A stretch of DNA of 53,311 bases from Actinomycetota bacterium (GTDB lineage: Bacteria; Actinomycetota; Coriobacteriia; Anaerosomatales; UBA912): the NCBI GenBank assembly GCA_023488435.1, contig JAMDCK010000029.1:1-53311 (forward strand). The letters run 5' to 3'. How positions within the stretch are numbered: the stretch's first letter is position 1; every line of letters begins with the position of its first letter. The notes beneath the pieces are model-generated. The model was not told the DNA's origin, searched no databases, and was given only the letters and a program-made list of their open reading frames with translations. This document shows, in pieces, positions 34,154 through 43,988 of the stretch. The position numbers were made by a program, and so were the translations under genes.

Positions 34154-36001
34154 ATGCCCGATCACACCACGACAGTCCCTGGATACCAGAAGTATGTGCT
34201 GCCGGCTCTCTTGCTAGGTGTGCTTCTGTCGCCCGGTGCCTGGTTGATTGTCAATCTCCCCCCGGTTCCTGTATCTCAAGCCTTCCATCTTGCGACAGCT
34301 GGAGCAGCTTTGCTTGCGTCGGCAACAGGGACCCTCATGCTTGCCAGCCTCGATCGTCGGCTGCTGGCTGGCCTCGCGGGCATCTTGGGTGTTGTGGTGA
34401 CATCCTGGGTAGCTGCGGGAGATATGTTCGCAGCCGTTTTTTATGATCTGTATGCGAGCATGCCCCTTGTGCAGTGGATGGCCTTTCCCTTGGTGTTCAT
34501 TCTGGCTGCAAAAGTCGCCTTCACGCGTAGGAGCATCGAAGACGCCCTTGTCGTGGTCGTAGGTTTCGGCGTGGTGCTGTCACTCGTGCTCGTCTTTCAG
34601 CAGGTCACCACTGCAACGATACGGGTGTTCGGCTCTACTGGGTACAGTACCGCTGCGCTGATGCCGCTGGTCCCGATTGCCGCGATCATCGCTGCATCGC
34701 GCAAGGACTGGAGTAGACCCGCGTTGTACGCAGCAGCAGTGACCATCTGCCTCGCCCTAGGTGTATTCTCTGGCTCGGTGATGGCGTCTCTGGCAGCGGT
34801 TTTCGCAGTAGCCGTGACGGTCGCGGTCCACCCTGCACTCGGATCGTTCAAGGGTATGCTGGCTCGCATCGTGAAATCCGCCGCGTTGTTTGTGGGCGCA
34901 GCGATGTTCTTGGGGCTAATGGTGATTCAGGTGCCCGCTGTTTCTTCGGCGGTTGTGGATATGGAGTCGATCGTTGGGACTGATGGCAATATGCTGTCGC
35001 GCGTGCAGATGTGGGGTGGGGCCCAGGGCATGCTTGAGGACCGCCCGCTGTTGGGTTTCGGGCCGTCGGGATACAGGATGTACGCGGCCGAGTACCTACC
35101 CCCTGAGATGTTCCAGCACACTCCCGATCGGGTAGGTAGCATCGACCCTGAGGTCTACAGTCCGCAATCCCCGCATTCTTGGCTATGGGAGATTGCGACT
35201 CGACTGGGGCTAGTCGGCGTACTGGCGTTCGCCTTCATGCTGGGATGTTGGGCCTGGACACTACGGGATAGGGTGGCGGCTACAAACGACGAGGCCCACT
35301 TGCGCCTGGCTTTGGCCGGAGGTTTTGCCATCGCCATGTTCGCGCTGCTAGTTAACCCCGTGATCTTTGCGATCGGGTTGTTCGCTCCGCTCATGGCCGG
35401 GCTGGCGGTGGCACCGTGGACTTCCGTGGATGTGGGTCGCTCGGCGGGTTGGTTCCGGCCTCTCGCTGCTGCCGGCGGGGTTGCAATCATCGTCGTGGCC
35501 CTTTGGCTCGGTGTCGGCGGATTCCGGCTGTTCTCGGTCTCGTCAGACGATGCGAATCTAGCCGCGCACCAGCTTGAGCGAGTGCGCGGGATCATGCCGG
35601 GACATCCGGTGGTCGAGCGCAGGTCTTTGGAGGTCGCCCTTCTGCTGGCTCCCGACGAGGCTCAGGTGAGGGCTGTGCAGGATCGAGTGGATCGGGCGCC
35701 TCGGCACATACATGAGTTCGCACCCAATCTAGTCAGCCTTGCCACCTACTCCTTGGCCCAAGCGAGTCGAACCGGACGCACTGATCTGGTGTGGGAGCAG
35801 AAGATGCTGGATACAGCAGCCGAAAGGCTTCCTCCGACACCAGCGCTTGTGGCAGAGCAACTGCACCTAGCGGTGCTGTCCGGTGATCCCGAGCGGGTCT
35901 GGGCTGCGCTTCCGGAGGCGCAGCGTTGGGGGAGCTACTATCCGTTCATCGGCGATTATCTTGCGCGCGCCGAGGCGGTAGTCGGTCAGCCGCTGCGCTA
36001 G
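34154..36001 (+). CDS. O-antigen ligase/polymerase (Wzy-like) membrane protein
   Basis: The 615-residue product has about ten or more membrane helices over residues 15-455. Between helices lies the large outer loop typical of the Wzy_C/O-antigen ligase family, with LGFGPSGYRMYAAEY and SPQSPHSWLWEIATRLGLVG (about 300-355). A C-terminal extramembrane region (about 465-615) is helical and may be TPR-like. Such proteins polymerise or transfer undecaprenyl-linked glycans outside the membrane. It starts 9 bases after the copied cytochrome stop; in the unduplicated arrangement it lies 9 bases after the real one. The EPS genes may therefore be cotranscribed with the cytochromes. Confidence 0.82.
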   Translation: MPDHTTTVPGYQKYVLPALLLGVLLSPGAWLIVNLPPVPVSQAFHLATAGAALLASATGTLMLASLDRRLLAGLAGILGVVVTSWVAAGDMFAAVFYDLYASMPLVQWMAFPLVFILAAKVAFTRRSIEDALVVVVGFGVVLSLVLVFQQVTTATIRVFGSTGYSTAALMPLVPIAAIIAASRKDWSRPALYAAAVTICLALGVFSGSVMASLAAVFAVAVTVAVHPALGSFKGMLARIVKSAALFVGAAMFLGLMVIQVPAVSSAVVDMESIVGTDGNMLSRVQMWGGAQGMLEDRPLLGFGPSGYRMYAAEYLPPEMFQHTPDRVGSIDPEVYSPQSPHSWLWEIATRLGLVGVLAFAFMLGCWAWTLRDRVAATNDEAHLRLALAGGFAIAMFALLVNPVIFAIGLFAPLMAGLAVAPWTSVDVGRSAGWFRPLAAAGGVAIIVVALWLGVGGFRLFSVSSDDANLAAHQLERVRGIMPGHPVVERRSLEVALLLAPDEAQVRAVQDRVDRAPRHIHEFAPNLVSLATYSLAQASRTGRTDLVWEQKMLDTAAERLPPTPALVAEQLHLAVLSGDPERVWAALPEAQRWGSYYPFIGDYLARAEAVVGQPLR

Positions 36002-36042
36002 GTTATGATGCAATCATAGGCTCGAAGAGAAGGAGTCCTTAC

Positions 36043-37503
36043 TTGAGTACGGAAGATTCCGTTTACGCGGTTATCCTTGCGGGAGGCAGCGGCACGAGGT
36101 TTTGGCCACTCTCGCGGGAACTCTCGCCAAAGCAGATGCTCACTGTTTTCGGGCATGAGTCGCTCATCGCACAGGCTATCCGTCGGGTCGATGATTATGT
36201 TGCCCCCGGCGATGTGGTCGTCGTGACGAACGAGCGACTCTTCGACGAGCTTCGCAATCACCTGTCATCACAGGCTGACTCGCGAATGAGGCAGGCGCGC
36301 TACCTGGTCGAGCCGCTTCCGCGCAACACCGCACCAGCGATCGCTTATGCTGCGGCCACGTTGGTGCTCGATGACCCCGAGGCAGTGATGATAGTGCTAC
36401 CTTCTGACCACCTGCTCGAGCGCGATGGTGTCTGGGACGCTTGCGTGGCTTCGGCGATCGCGGCGGCGCGCGATGGTTTTCTGGTCACCATCGGCATCAC
36501 GCCGACCCGACCCGAGGTCGGCTACGGCTACATCCAGGCGGGCGAGGCGATGCCCGAGTACTCGCGCGCCGAGGCCGTGCCGCAGTCGGCCACCCGCTTC
36601 GTCGAAAAGCCCGACCTTGCTACCGCCGAATCGCTGCTGGCGGCAGGCGGTTACCTGTGGAATGCGGGCATCTTCGTCATGCGTGCGTCGCGGGTGCTCG
36701 AGGAGCTTGATGCCCACGCTGACACCTCTCCAATTGCTGATACGGCGCGTTGGCTCGCCGCCGAACAGGCCGCGGGGCGCTGCGATGCCGATGAGGCGCG
36801 CAGGCGCTTTGGGGAGATCGCGTCGATTTCGGTAGATCATGCGATCATGGAGCGCTCGGGCAGGGTTGCTGTGATTCCTTCGGCGTTGAACTGGAGCGAT
36901 GTCGGGTCGCTACTGGCCCTGGGGGACGTACTGCCTGCCGATGATGATGGTGTGGTGCGCGTGGGCAGGGGAGTCGATCTGGATACCCGAGACACGATCG
37001 TCTACTCGACCGACCGATTGGTGGCGACGTTGGGTTTGACCGACATGCTAGTCATCGACACCGCTGACGCCACCCTCGTGGCCAGCAAGGACCGGGCGCA
37101 AGACGTTCGACTGGTGGTCGAGGCGCTAGCACTGGCTGGGGCGGAAGAGGTCGTGCAGCCCAAGGTGAGCTTGCGGCCATGGGGCTCGTGGACGAGCCTG
37201 CTGAAGGGACCGGGCTTCCAGATCAAGCTACTCGAGATCCACTCGGGCGCCAAGCCTAGTCTCCAGCGGCATCATCACCGCTCCGAGCACTGGATAGTCG
37301 TTGCAGGGACGGCGCTTGTGACCCGTGGCGAGGAACGCTTCGAGGTCCACGTGAATGAGAGTGCTTACATCCCTGTTGGCGCGGAGCACCGCATCGAGAA
37401 CTGCGGCAAAGTGCCGCTCAAGGTCATCGAGGTCCAATTGGGCGAATACCTAGGCGAGGACGATATCGTGCGCCTGGAAGACGACTGGAACAGAAAGGAC
37501 TGA
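36043..37503 (+). CDS. manC: Mannose-1-phosphate guanylyltransferase / mannose-6-phosphate isomerase
   Basis: The 486-residue type II PMI-GMP protein makes GDP-mannose. The nucleotidyltransferase signature [23 protein letters not shown] opens the protein, [16 protein letters not shown] and FVEKPD follow, and the C-terminal cupin isomerase has [24 protein letters not shown] and [12 protein letters not shown]. The start is TTG 36043, with AAGGAG seven bases upstream; a longer open frame to 35926 overlaps the preceding gene and has no homology. It supplies GDP-mannose to the next enzyme. Confidence 0.93.
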   Translation: MSTEDSVYAVILAGGSGTRFWPLSRELSPKQMLTVFGHESLIAQAIRRVDDYVAPGDVVVVTNERLFDELRNHLSSQADSRMRQARYLVEPLPRNTAPAIAYAAATLVLDDPEAVMIVLPSDHLLERDGVWDACVASAIAAARDGFLVTIGITPTRPEVGYGYIQAGEAMPEYSRAEAVPQSATRFVEKPDLATAESLLAAGGYLWNAGIFVMRASRVLEELDAHADTSPIADTARWLAAEQAAGRCDADEARRRFGEIASISVDHAIMERSGRVAVIPSALNWSDVGSLLALGDVLPADDDGVVRVGRGVDLDTRDTIVYSTDRLVATLGLTDMLVIDTADATLVASKDRAQDVRLVVEALALAGAEEVVQPKVSLRPWGSWTSLLKGPGFQIKLLEIHSGAKPSLQRHHHRSEHWIVVAGTALVTRGEERFEVHVNESAYIPVGAEHRIENCGKVPLKVIEVQLGEYLGEDDIVRLEDDWNRKD

Positions 37504-37508
37504 ACGCT

Positions 37509-38480
<972 letters not shown>

Positions 38481-38487
38481 TCGCCTC

Positions 38488-39858
38488 GTGAGGATCCTGT
38501 CGGTCAGCCCGGCGGTGCGCGGCGGAGGCGCTGAACGAGTGGCGCTTCTGTTGCACGAGGGCTATCGCGCCCGCGGGGCCGAGGCGTGGCTTGCAGTCGC
38601 GACCCCCAACGCCGAGGCAGACGGCGTTATCGCGATCGAGCGTGACCAGAGGCGGAGCGCGTGGGCGCAAAGCCTGCTGCGTGCTGCATGGAGACTTCAG
38701 GCGGCAAGTGTCGCCGAGGGCGATGCGCGTGCACTGCTTTCGCGAGCGATGCGGGTCGCAGCCGAGCCTTCACGCTGGCTGGCGGTCGTGCGTGGGAGCG
38801 AGGACTTCGACTTCCCGTGGACCGAGGGCCTCGCGTCGATTGCACCGCAGGCTCCCGACATCGTGCACCTCCACAACTTGCACGGTGGCTACTTCGACAT
38901 TCGTGCGCTGCCTGGGCTTTCGGCCCGAATCCCGACTGTCATCACCATGCACGATGCATGGCTCCTCACGGGACACTGCGCTCAGCCGCTGGATTGCGAG
39001 CGCTGGCTTGACGGCTGCGGATCGTGCCCCGGCCTATCGCGATACGTGCCGATAAGAGGCGACCGGTCCGCAGCCAACCACGCACGCAAGCACGCGGCGG
39101 TGGCGAGCATCAGCGCGGCGCTGGTGGCTCCTTCGGCGTGGCTGCTCTCGATGGCTGAGCGAAGCGGGCTGCTTGAGGGCGGCCGAGTAGCACGCGTGAT
39201 CCCGAACGCTGTCGACACGCAGGTGTTCGCGCCCGGGAGCCGCGCAGACGCGCGCCGGCGTCTGGGGCTCCCGGAGGACAAACGGATCGCACTCGTGGTC
39301 GCCAAGGATGTGCGCACCAACCCCTACAAGGGCTGGCGGACGCTGCTCGAGGCGCTGGAGCGACTGTCGGGGCCCGTAGTGCGGGAGCTTGTCGTCGTGG
39401 CCGTCGGGGATGCGACGGGGCCCGAGGGGCGTAGCGCCTTCTCGGCGGGCGGATGTCCGGGGATCGGAGTACGCTTCGTCGACAGCGAAGCCACGCTTGC
39501 CGACTACTACCGCGCGGCTGATGTGCTTGTGCACCCGTCGCTTGCGGACAGCTTCCCGCTCGCGCCGATTGAAGCGATGGCGTGCGGGGTTCCGGTGATC
39601 GCGAGCGACGTGGGCGGGCTCCCCGAGATCGTCGTCGATGGCGTGACCGGACTTCTGGTCCAGCCGGGCTCGGCACCTGAGCTTGCGGCCGCGATCGAGC
39701 GATTGCTCGCCTATGATGACCTGCGCTCCCGGATGGGCGATGCCGGGCTCGAGAGGGTCCGCGCGCGATTCGCGCTCGGGGTTCAGGTGGACTCTTACCT
39801 CGCGCTCTTCGCGGAGCTTGCCGAAGGGTTCGCGATCGCAGGGCGGCGATCCCAGTGA
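38488..39858 (+). CDS. Glycosyltransferase family 4
   Basis: The 456-residue GT-B enzyme begins RILSVSPAVRGGGAERVALLLHEG. TMHDAWLLTGHCAQPLDCERWL resembles the WcaL/colanic-acid-type transferases. The C-terminal nucleotide-sugar site is HPSLADSFPLAPIEAMACGVPVIASDVGGLPEIV (about 350-385). The sugar transferred cannot be read from sequence. GTG start with GGGGTGA upstream; 4-base overlap with the next gene. Confidence 0.88.
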   Translation: MRILSVSPAVRGGGAERVALLLHEGYRARGAEAWLAVATPNAEADGVIAIERDQRRSAWAQSLLRAAWRLQAASVAEGDARALLSRAMRVAAEPSRWLAVVRGSEDFDFPWTEGLASIAPQAPDIVHLHNLHGGYFDIRALPGLSARIPTVITMHDAWLLTGHCAQPLDCERWLDGCGSCPGLSRYVPIRGDRSAANHARKHAAVASISAALVAPSAWLLSMAERSGLLEGGRVARVIPNAVDTQVFAPGSRADARRRLGLPEDKRIALVVAKDVRTNPYKGWRTLLEALERLSGPVVRELVVVAVGDATGPEGRSAFSAGGCPGIGVRFVDSEATLADYYRAADVLVHPSLADSFPLAPIEAMACGVPVIASDVGGLPEIVVDGVTGLLVQPGSAPELAAAIERLLAYDDLRSRMGDAGLERVRARFALGVQVDSYLALFAELAEGFAIAGRRSQ

Positions 39859-40724
39859 GCGCGCCGCTGGTGTCGGTCCTGACGCCCTCGTTCAATCAGG
39901 GGCGCTGGCTTGCGGACAACCTGCACTCGGTGGCGTGTCAGACTTACGAGCGCATCGAGCATATCGTCATGGACGGCGGTTCGACCGATGAGAGCCTCGA
40001 GCTGCTCTCGGCGGCAGGGGATTCGGTCACCTGGCGAAGTGAGCCCGATGAGGGCCAGGCGCACGCACTCAACAAAGCTTTCGAACTCGCACAAGGTGAG
40101 ATCATCGGCTGGATCAACTCGGATGACGCATACTTCACGCCGAGGGTCATCGAGCAGGTCGTCGAATACTTTGCGGCGCATCCCGATGTCGACGTCGCGT
40201 GCGGGCACTGTGCTCAGACCACGGCGGACGGTCGCATCATCCAGGTGCTCTGGACGCCAGCTGAGCCCGCCGAGCTGCTGACTGCGGTCAACACCCTGAG
40301 CCAGCCGGCCACCTTCGTGCGGCGCAGGGTCATCGACGACGTGCTGCTCGATCAATCGCTGCACTTTACGATGGATTACGACCTGTGGCTTCGGCTGCAC
40401 TTCGCTGGCGCTCGCTTCGGCCGCTTGAGCCGGATACTCGCGATCGACAGGCACCAGCCTGCGCGGAAATCCTCGACGATCCTCGACGTGCACAAGGCCG
40501 ACCTCGCCACACTGGCCGCCCGCTACGACACGCGGCTCGGGCCGCAGTGGAAGTCGCTTCGCAGCCGCTACTACGTGTGGCAGCGGATCGCTGGAGCGGC
40601 TCAAATACCCCGCATCAGACCGCCATTCGCATTCGCGGCCCCGGACGACCTTACGCGAGGGCTGCTGGCGCGTCAGGTTTTTATCCGGAAGTCGAAGTGG
40701 CCAGCCGAGATGCGCGGCTTGTGA
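39855..40724 (+). CDS. Glycosyltransferase family 2
   Basis: The 289-residue GT-A enzyme starts SVLTPSFNQGRWLADNLHSV. It has the nucleotide motif VMDGGSTDESLELL and the metal motif WINSDDAYF, and MDYDLWLRLHFAGA supplies the catalytic-base region. The gene is intact and ends in the first copy of a roughly 670-bp duplication. Its final 16 codons differ from the second copy (RQVFIRKSKW here, RQLITRKSKW there). It overlaps the upstream glycosyltransferase by 4 bases. Confidence 0.87.
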   Translation: MSAPLVSVLTPSFNQGRWLADNLHSVACQTYERIEHIVMDGGSTDESLELLSAAGDSVTWRSEPDEGQAHALNKAFELAQGEIIGWINSDDAYFTPRVIEQVVEYFAAHPDVDVACGHCAQTTADGRIIQVLWTPAEPAELLTAVNTLSQPATFVRRRVIDDVLLDQSLHFTMDYDLWLRLHFAGARFGRLSRILAIDRHQPARKSSTILDVHKADLATLAARYDTRLGPQWKSLRSRYYVWQRIAGAAQIPRIRPPFAFAAPDDLTRGLLARQVFIRKSKWPAEMRGL

Positions 40725-40808
40725 AAGGCCTCGCCACCTAATAGAGTTAGCGGCAGAGTCGGGCCGTCTTGGACGGCGACCGGTCGGAAGAAGAAGGAGC
40801 TGACTAGA

Positions 40809-40920
40809 GTGCTCGATCTTGCAAACAAGCGCGTGATGGTGACCGGTGGATCCGGGTTCCTCGGCGGGTTCGTGCTCGACGAGCTGGCTGCCAGGGGTTG
40901 CACGCAGGTCTTCTCACCGC
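40809..40920 (+). pseudogene. 5' fragment of GDP-fucose synthase gene (divergent allele)
   Basis: It holds the GTG start and about 37 codons ([20 protein letters not shown]...), with one amino-acid difference (E for K) from the intact gene at 41479, and is then cut at the duplication joint. The ribosome site AAGGAGCTGACTAGA is the same as in the intact copy. Confidence 0.82.
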
Positions 40921-41395
40921 CTGGACGCCAGCTGAGCCCGCCGAGCTGCTGACTGCGGTCAACACCCTGAGCCAGCCGGCCACCTTCGTGCGGCGCAGGG
41001 TCATCGACGACGTGCTGCTCGATCAATCGCTGCACTTTACGATGGATTACGACCTGTGGCTTCGGCTGCACTTCGCTGGCGCTCGCTTCGGCCGCTTGAG
41101 CCGGATACTCGCGATCGACAGGCACCAGCCTGCGCGGAAATCCTCGACGATCCTCGACGTGCACAAGGCCGACCTCGCCACACTGGCCGCCCGCTACGAC
41201 ACGCGGCTCGGGCCGCAGTGGAAGTCGCTTCGCAGCCGCTACTACGTGTGGCAGCGGATCGCTGGAGCGGCTCAAATACCCCGCATCAGACCGCCATTCG
41301 CATTCGCGGCCCCGGACGACCTTACGCGAGGGCTGCTGGCGCGTCAGCTCATCACCCGCAAGTCGAAGTGGCCAGCCGAGATGCGCGGCTTGTGA
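40921..41395 (+). pseudogene. 3' fragment of the family 2 glycosyltransferase (second copy)
   Basis: It repeats the last ~157 codons of the gene at 39855 (WTPAEPAELL... to AEMRGL). It lacks the nucleotide-binding half. An in-frame start at 40898 would only give a fusion with cut fcl sequence, so I treat it as debris. Confidence 0.82.
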
Positions 41396-41478
41396 AAGGC
41401 CACGCCACCTAATAGAGTAATCGGCAGAGTCGGCGGCTTTGTTGGCGGCCGGGCAGAAGCGAAAAGGAGCTGACTAGA

Positions 41479-42885
41479 GTGCTCGATCTTGCAAACAAGC
41501 GCGTGATGGTGACAGGCGGATCCGGGTTCCTCGGCGGGTTCGTGCTCGACAAGCTCGCGGCCAGAGGCTGCACGCAGGTCTTCTCGCCGCGCGCCGAGGA
41601 GTTCGACCTCACGAAGCCCGCAGGCATCGCCGGGGCGCTTTCGGCGTTCGAGCCCGAGGTCGTCATCCACCTCGCGGCCGTGGTCGGCGGCATCGGAGCC
41701 AACATGGATGAGCCGGGCCGGTTCTTCTACGAGAACGCGATCATGGGCATCGAGCTCATCGAGCGCTCGCGCAGAGCCGGCGTCGAGAAGTTCGTGTGCA
41801 TCGGCACCGTGTGCGCATACCCGAAGTTCGCGCAGGTCCCATTCGCCGAGGATGCGCTTTGGGACGGCTATCCCGAGGAGACCAATGCGCCGTACGGCAT
41901 CGCGAAGAAGGCGCTACTCGTGCAGTTGCAGGCGTATCGGCAGCAATACGGCACGAGCGGCATCTTCCTGCTGCCCGTGAATCTCTACGGCCCGCGTGAC
42001 AACTTCGACCTGCACACGAGTCACGTGATTCCGGCGATGATCCGCAAGTTCATCGAGGCGCGCGACGCCGGTGCGGCACACGTGACGCTGTGGGGCACGG
42101 GCTCGCCCAGCCGCGAGTTCCTCTTTGCCGAGGACGCCGCCGAAGGCATCCTGCTTGCCACCGAGCGCTACGACGGCGCCGACCCGGTGAACCTGGGAGC
42201 GGGATTCGAGATCACGATCCGCGACCTCGCCGAGAAGATCGCCGCGCTCACCGGCTTTACGGGCGACGTCGTCTGGGACTCCACCAAGCCCGACGGCCAG
42301 CCCCGGCGCTGCCTCGATACCATGCGCGCCAGGGAACTCTTCGGGTTCTCGGCGGCGGTGGGCTTCGACGATGGGCTCGCCCGCACGATCGAGTGGTTCG
42401 AGGCCAACCGCGCGGGGGAGGGCGTGGGGGAGGCGAACTCGCCCGGAGCTCCGACCGCCAGCGAGTCGCACCTTCCCGCGGTCGAGCAGATCCTCGACGC
42501 CGACGAGATCGTCGCGATCGTACTCCGCGGCTCGCTCAAGGAGCCCGGCGTGAGCTTCTACTCGCCACCGGAATTCTCGCAGCAACTCGGCTTCATCCGC
42601 CATCCAGCGGGACACGTCATCCCGCCGCACTCGCACAATCGCGTCGACCGCGAGGTCAGATACACCGGCGAGACGCTTTTCGTGCGCGAGGGCCGGGTGC
42701 GCGTCGACCTTTACCGCCGCGACCATACGCTGCTCACGTCGCGCATCCTGACCGACGGCGACACCGTGCTGCTCTCAACGGGTGGCCATGGCTTCGAGAT
42801 CCTTGAGCCCACCTCGATGATCGAGGTCAAGCAGGGCCCGTACGCAGGCGACGGGGATAAGTCCCGCTTCGAGGCCGCGCCGTGA
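41479..42885 (+). CDS. fcl: GDP-L-fucose synthase fused to a C-terminal cupin domain
   Basis: The 468-residue product is longer than the usual 310-330 residue family. Residues 1-310 are the epimerase/reductase: [16 protein letters not shown], the catalytic Cys in GTVCAYPK, and Tyr-Lys in PYGIAKKAL. After a linker (about 312-330), residues about 332-465 form a cupin with [20 protein letters not shown] and [16 protein letters not shown]. This cupin type usually occurs as a separate small protein in sugar-synthesis clusters. The fused domain may bind a sugar nucleotide or act as a further isomerase. GTG start with AAGGAG upstream. It overlaps the next gene by 4 bases. Confidence 0.87.
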   Translation: MLDLANKRVMVTGGSGFLGGFVLDKLAARGCTQVFSPRAEEFDLTKPAGIAGALSAFEPEVVIHLAAVVGGIGANMDEPGRFFYENAIMGIELIERSRRAGVEKFVCIGTVCAYPKFAQVPFAEDALWDGYPEETNAPYGIAKKALLVQLQAYRQQYGTSGIFLLPVNLYGPRDNFDLHTSHVIPAMIRKFIEARDAGAAHVTLWGTGSPSREFLFAEDAAEGILLATERYDGADPVNLGAGFEITIRDLAEKIAALTGFTGDVVWDSTKPDGQPRRCLDTMRARELFGFSAAVGFDDGLARTIEWFEANRAGEGVGEANSPGAPTASESHLPAVEQILDADEIVAIVLRGSLKEPGVSFYSPPEFSQQLGFIRHPAGHVIPPHSHNRVDREVRYTGETLFVREGRVRVDLYRRDHTLLTSRILTDGDTVLLSTGGHGFEILEPTSMIEVKQGPYAGDGDKSRFEAAP

Positions 42886-43988
42886 TACCCGTCAACGAGC
42901 CAGCATTCGGCGAGACCGAACTCGAGTACGTCAGCGATTGCGTGAAGAGTGGCTGGGTTTCCTCGGCAGGTGAGTATATCGAGCGCTTTGAAGCCGAGTG
43001 GGCGAAATGGTGCGGCAGGCGCCACGGCGTCGCGGTGGCCAACGGTACCGTTGCGCTCGAGCTCGCGGTCTGGGCGCTCGATCTCGAGCCCGGCGACGAG
43101 ATCATCATGCCGACGTTCACGATCATATCGTGCCCGCTCGCCGCGATCCGCAACGGCTGCACCCCTGTGCTCGTGGACTCCGACCCGCAGACGTGGTGCA
43201 TGGACGTCGAGCAGATCGAGCAGCGGATCACTCCGCGCACCCGGGCGATCATGCCGGTGCACATCTACGGGCATCCGGTCGACATGGACCCGCTGCTTGA
43301 GCTGGCCGCCAGCCACGGGCTCGCGGTCATTGAGGACGCCGCCGAGGCCCACGGTGCGACCTATCGCGATCGGCGGTGCGGCAGCATGGGCGATGTCTCG
43401 TGCTTCTCCTTCTATGCGAACAAGATCATCACCACCGGCGAAGGCGGCATGGTTCTCACCGACGACGACTCGATAGCCGCCAAGGCGCGCTCAGGCCGCA
43501 ACCTGAGCTTCGGCGCGGCGCGGCGGTTCGAGCACGAGTCGGCGGGCTACAACTTCCGCCTGACGAACATGCAGGCCGCGCTCGGACTCGCGCAGGTCCC
43601 CCGCATCGACGAGATCGTGGCACGCAAGCGCCGGATGGGCGCGCGGTACACCGAGCTTCTGGCCGGCCTACCGCTACACCTGCCCGTCGAGCGCGATTGG
43701 GCCACGAACGTCTACTGGATGTACGGGGTCGTCCTCGCCGACGAGCTCCCCTTCGATGCCGAGGAGTTCGCGGCCCGCCACGAGCGGCTCGGCGTGCAGA
43801 CGCGCCCGTTCTTCCTGGGGATGCATGAGCAGCCTGCGCTGCACAGGTGGGGCTTGTTCGCTGGTGAGACGTATCCGGTCGCCGAGAGGCTCTCTCGTCG
43901 CGGCCTCTACCTGCCCTCCGGCCTCGCGCTCACCGACGAGCAGCAGGTCACCGTTGCCGAAGCGGTGCGAGAGGCACTTCGGCCATGA
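42882..43988 (+). CDS. DegT/DnrJ/EryC1-family aminotransferase, GDP-perosamine synthase-like
   Basis: The 368-residue PLP enzyme opens [29 protein letters not shown]. It has [23 protein letters not shown] (cofactor Asp) and [16 protein letters not shown] (Schiff-base Lys, about 183). The order and sequence look like GDP-4-keto-6-deoxymannose 4-aminotransferases (Per/RfbE), and the gene sits in a GDP-mannose/4-keto-6-deoxymannose cluster. UDP-sugar aminotransferases of the same family are alternatives. It is coupled by 4-base overlaps on both sides. Confidence 0.87.
   Translation: MIPVNEPAFGETELEYVSDCVKSGWVSSAGEYIERFEAEWAKWCGRRHGVAVANGTVALELAVWALDLEPGDEIIMPTFTIISCPLAAIRNGCTPVLVDSDPQTWCMDVEQIEQRITPRTRAIMPVHIYGHPVDMDPLLELAASHGLAVIEDAAEAHGATYRDRRCGSMGDVSCFSFYANKIITTGEGGMVLTDDDSIAAKARSGRNLSFGAARRFEHESAGYNFRLTNMQAALGLAQVPRIDEIVARKRRMGARYTELLAGLPLHLPVERDWATNVYWMYGVVLADELPFDAEEFAARHERLGVQTRPFFLGMHEQPALHRWGLFAGETYPVAERLSRRGLYLPSGLALTDEQQVTVAEAVREALRP

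Larger units (their letters stand above)
33183..34458 (+). repeat. 638-bp perfect tandem duplication across the cytochrome/polymerase junction
   Basis: Copy 1 is 33183-33820 and copy 2 is 33821-34458; I found no mismatch between them. Each contains the last 324 bases of the 12-haem cytochrome gene, the spacer and the first 305 bases of the polymerase/ligase gene. No microhomology is visible at the joint. Both parent genes stay intact, the same layout as at 21357 and 40250. Confidence 0.9.
40250..41590 (+). repeat. About 670-bp mosaic tandem duplication across the glycosyltransferase/fcl junction
   Basis: Copy 1 is 40250-40920 (671 bases) and copy 2 is 40921-41590 (670 bases). The first ~428 bases (glycosyltransferase 3' part) look identical. 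From about 40678 onward (last codons, spacer, start of fcl) the copies differ at many sites and by one net base. In the fcl part, seven of eight differing codons are synonymous, so both versions were under selection as coding DNA. That fits two strain alleles joined in one assembly, or gene conversion. Confidence 0.88.

Noticed and set aside
40898-41395. Possible 165-residue glycosyltransferase
   Set aside because: Start and first residues come from cut fcl sequence; the rest is a copied glycosyltransferase tail without the nucleotide-binding half.
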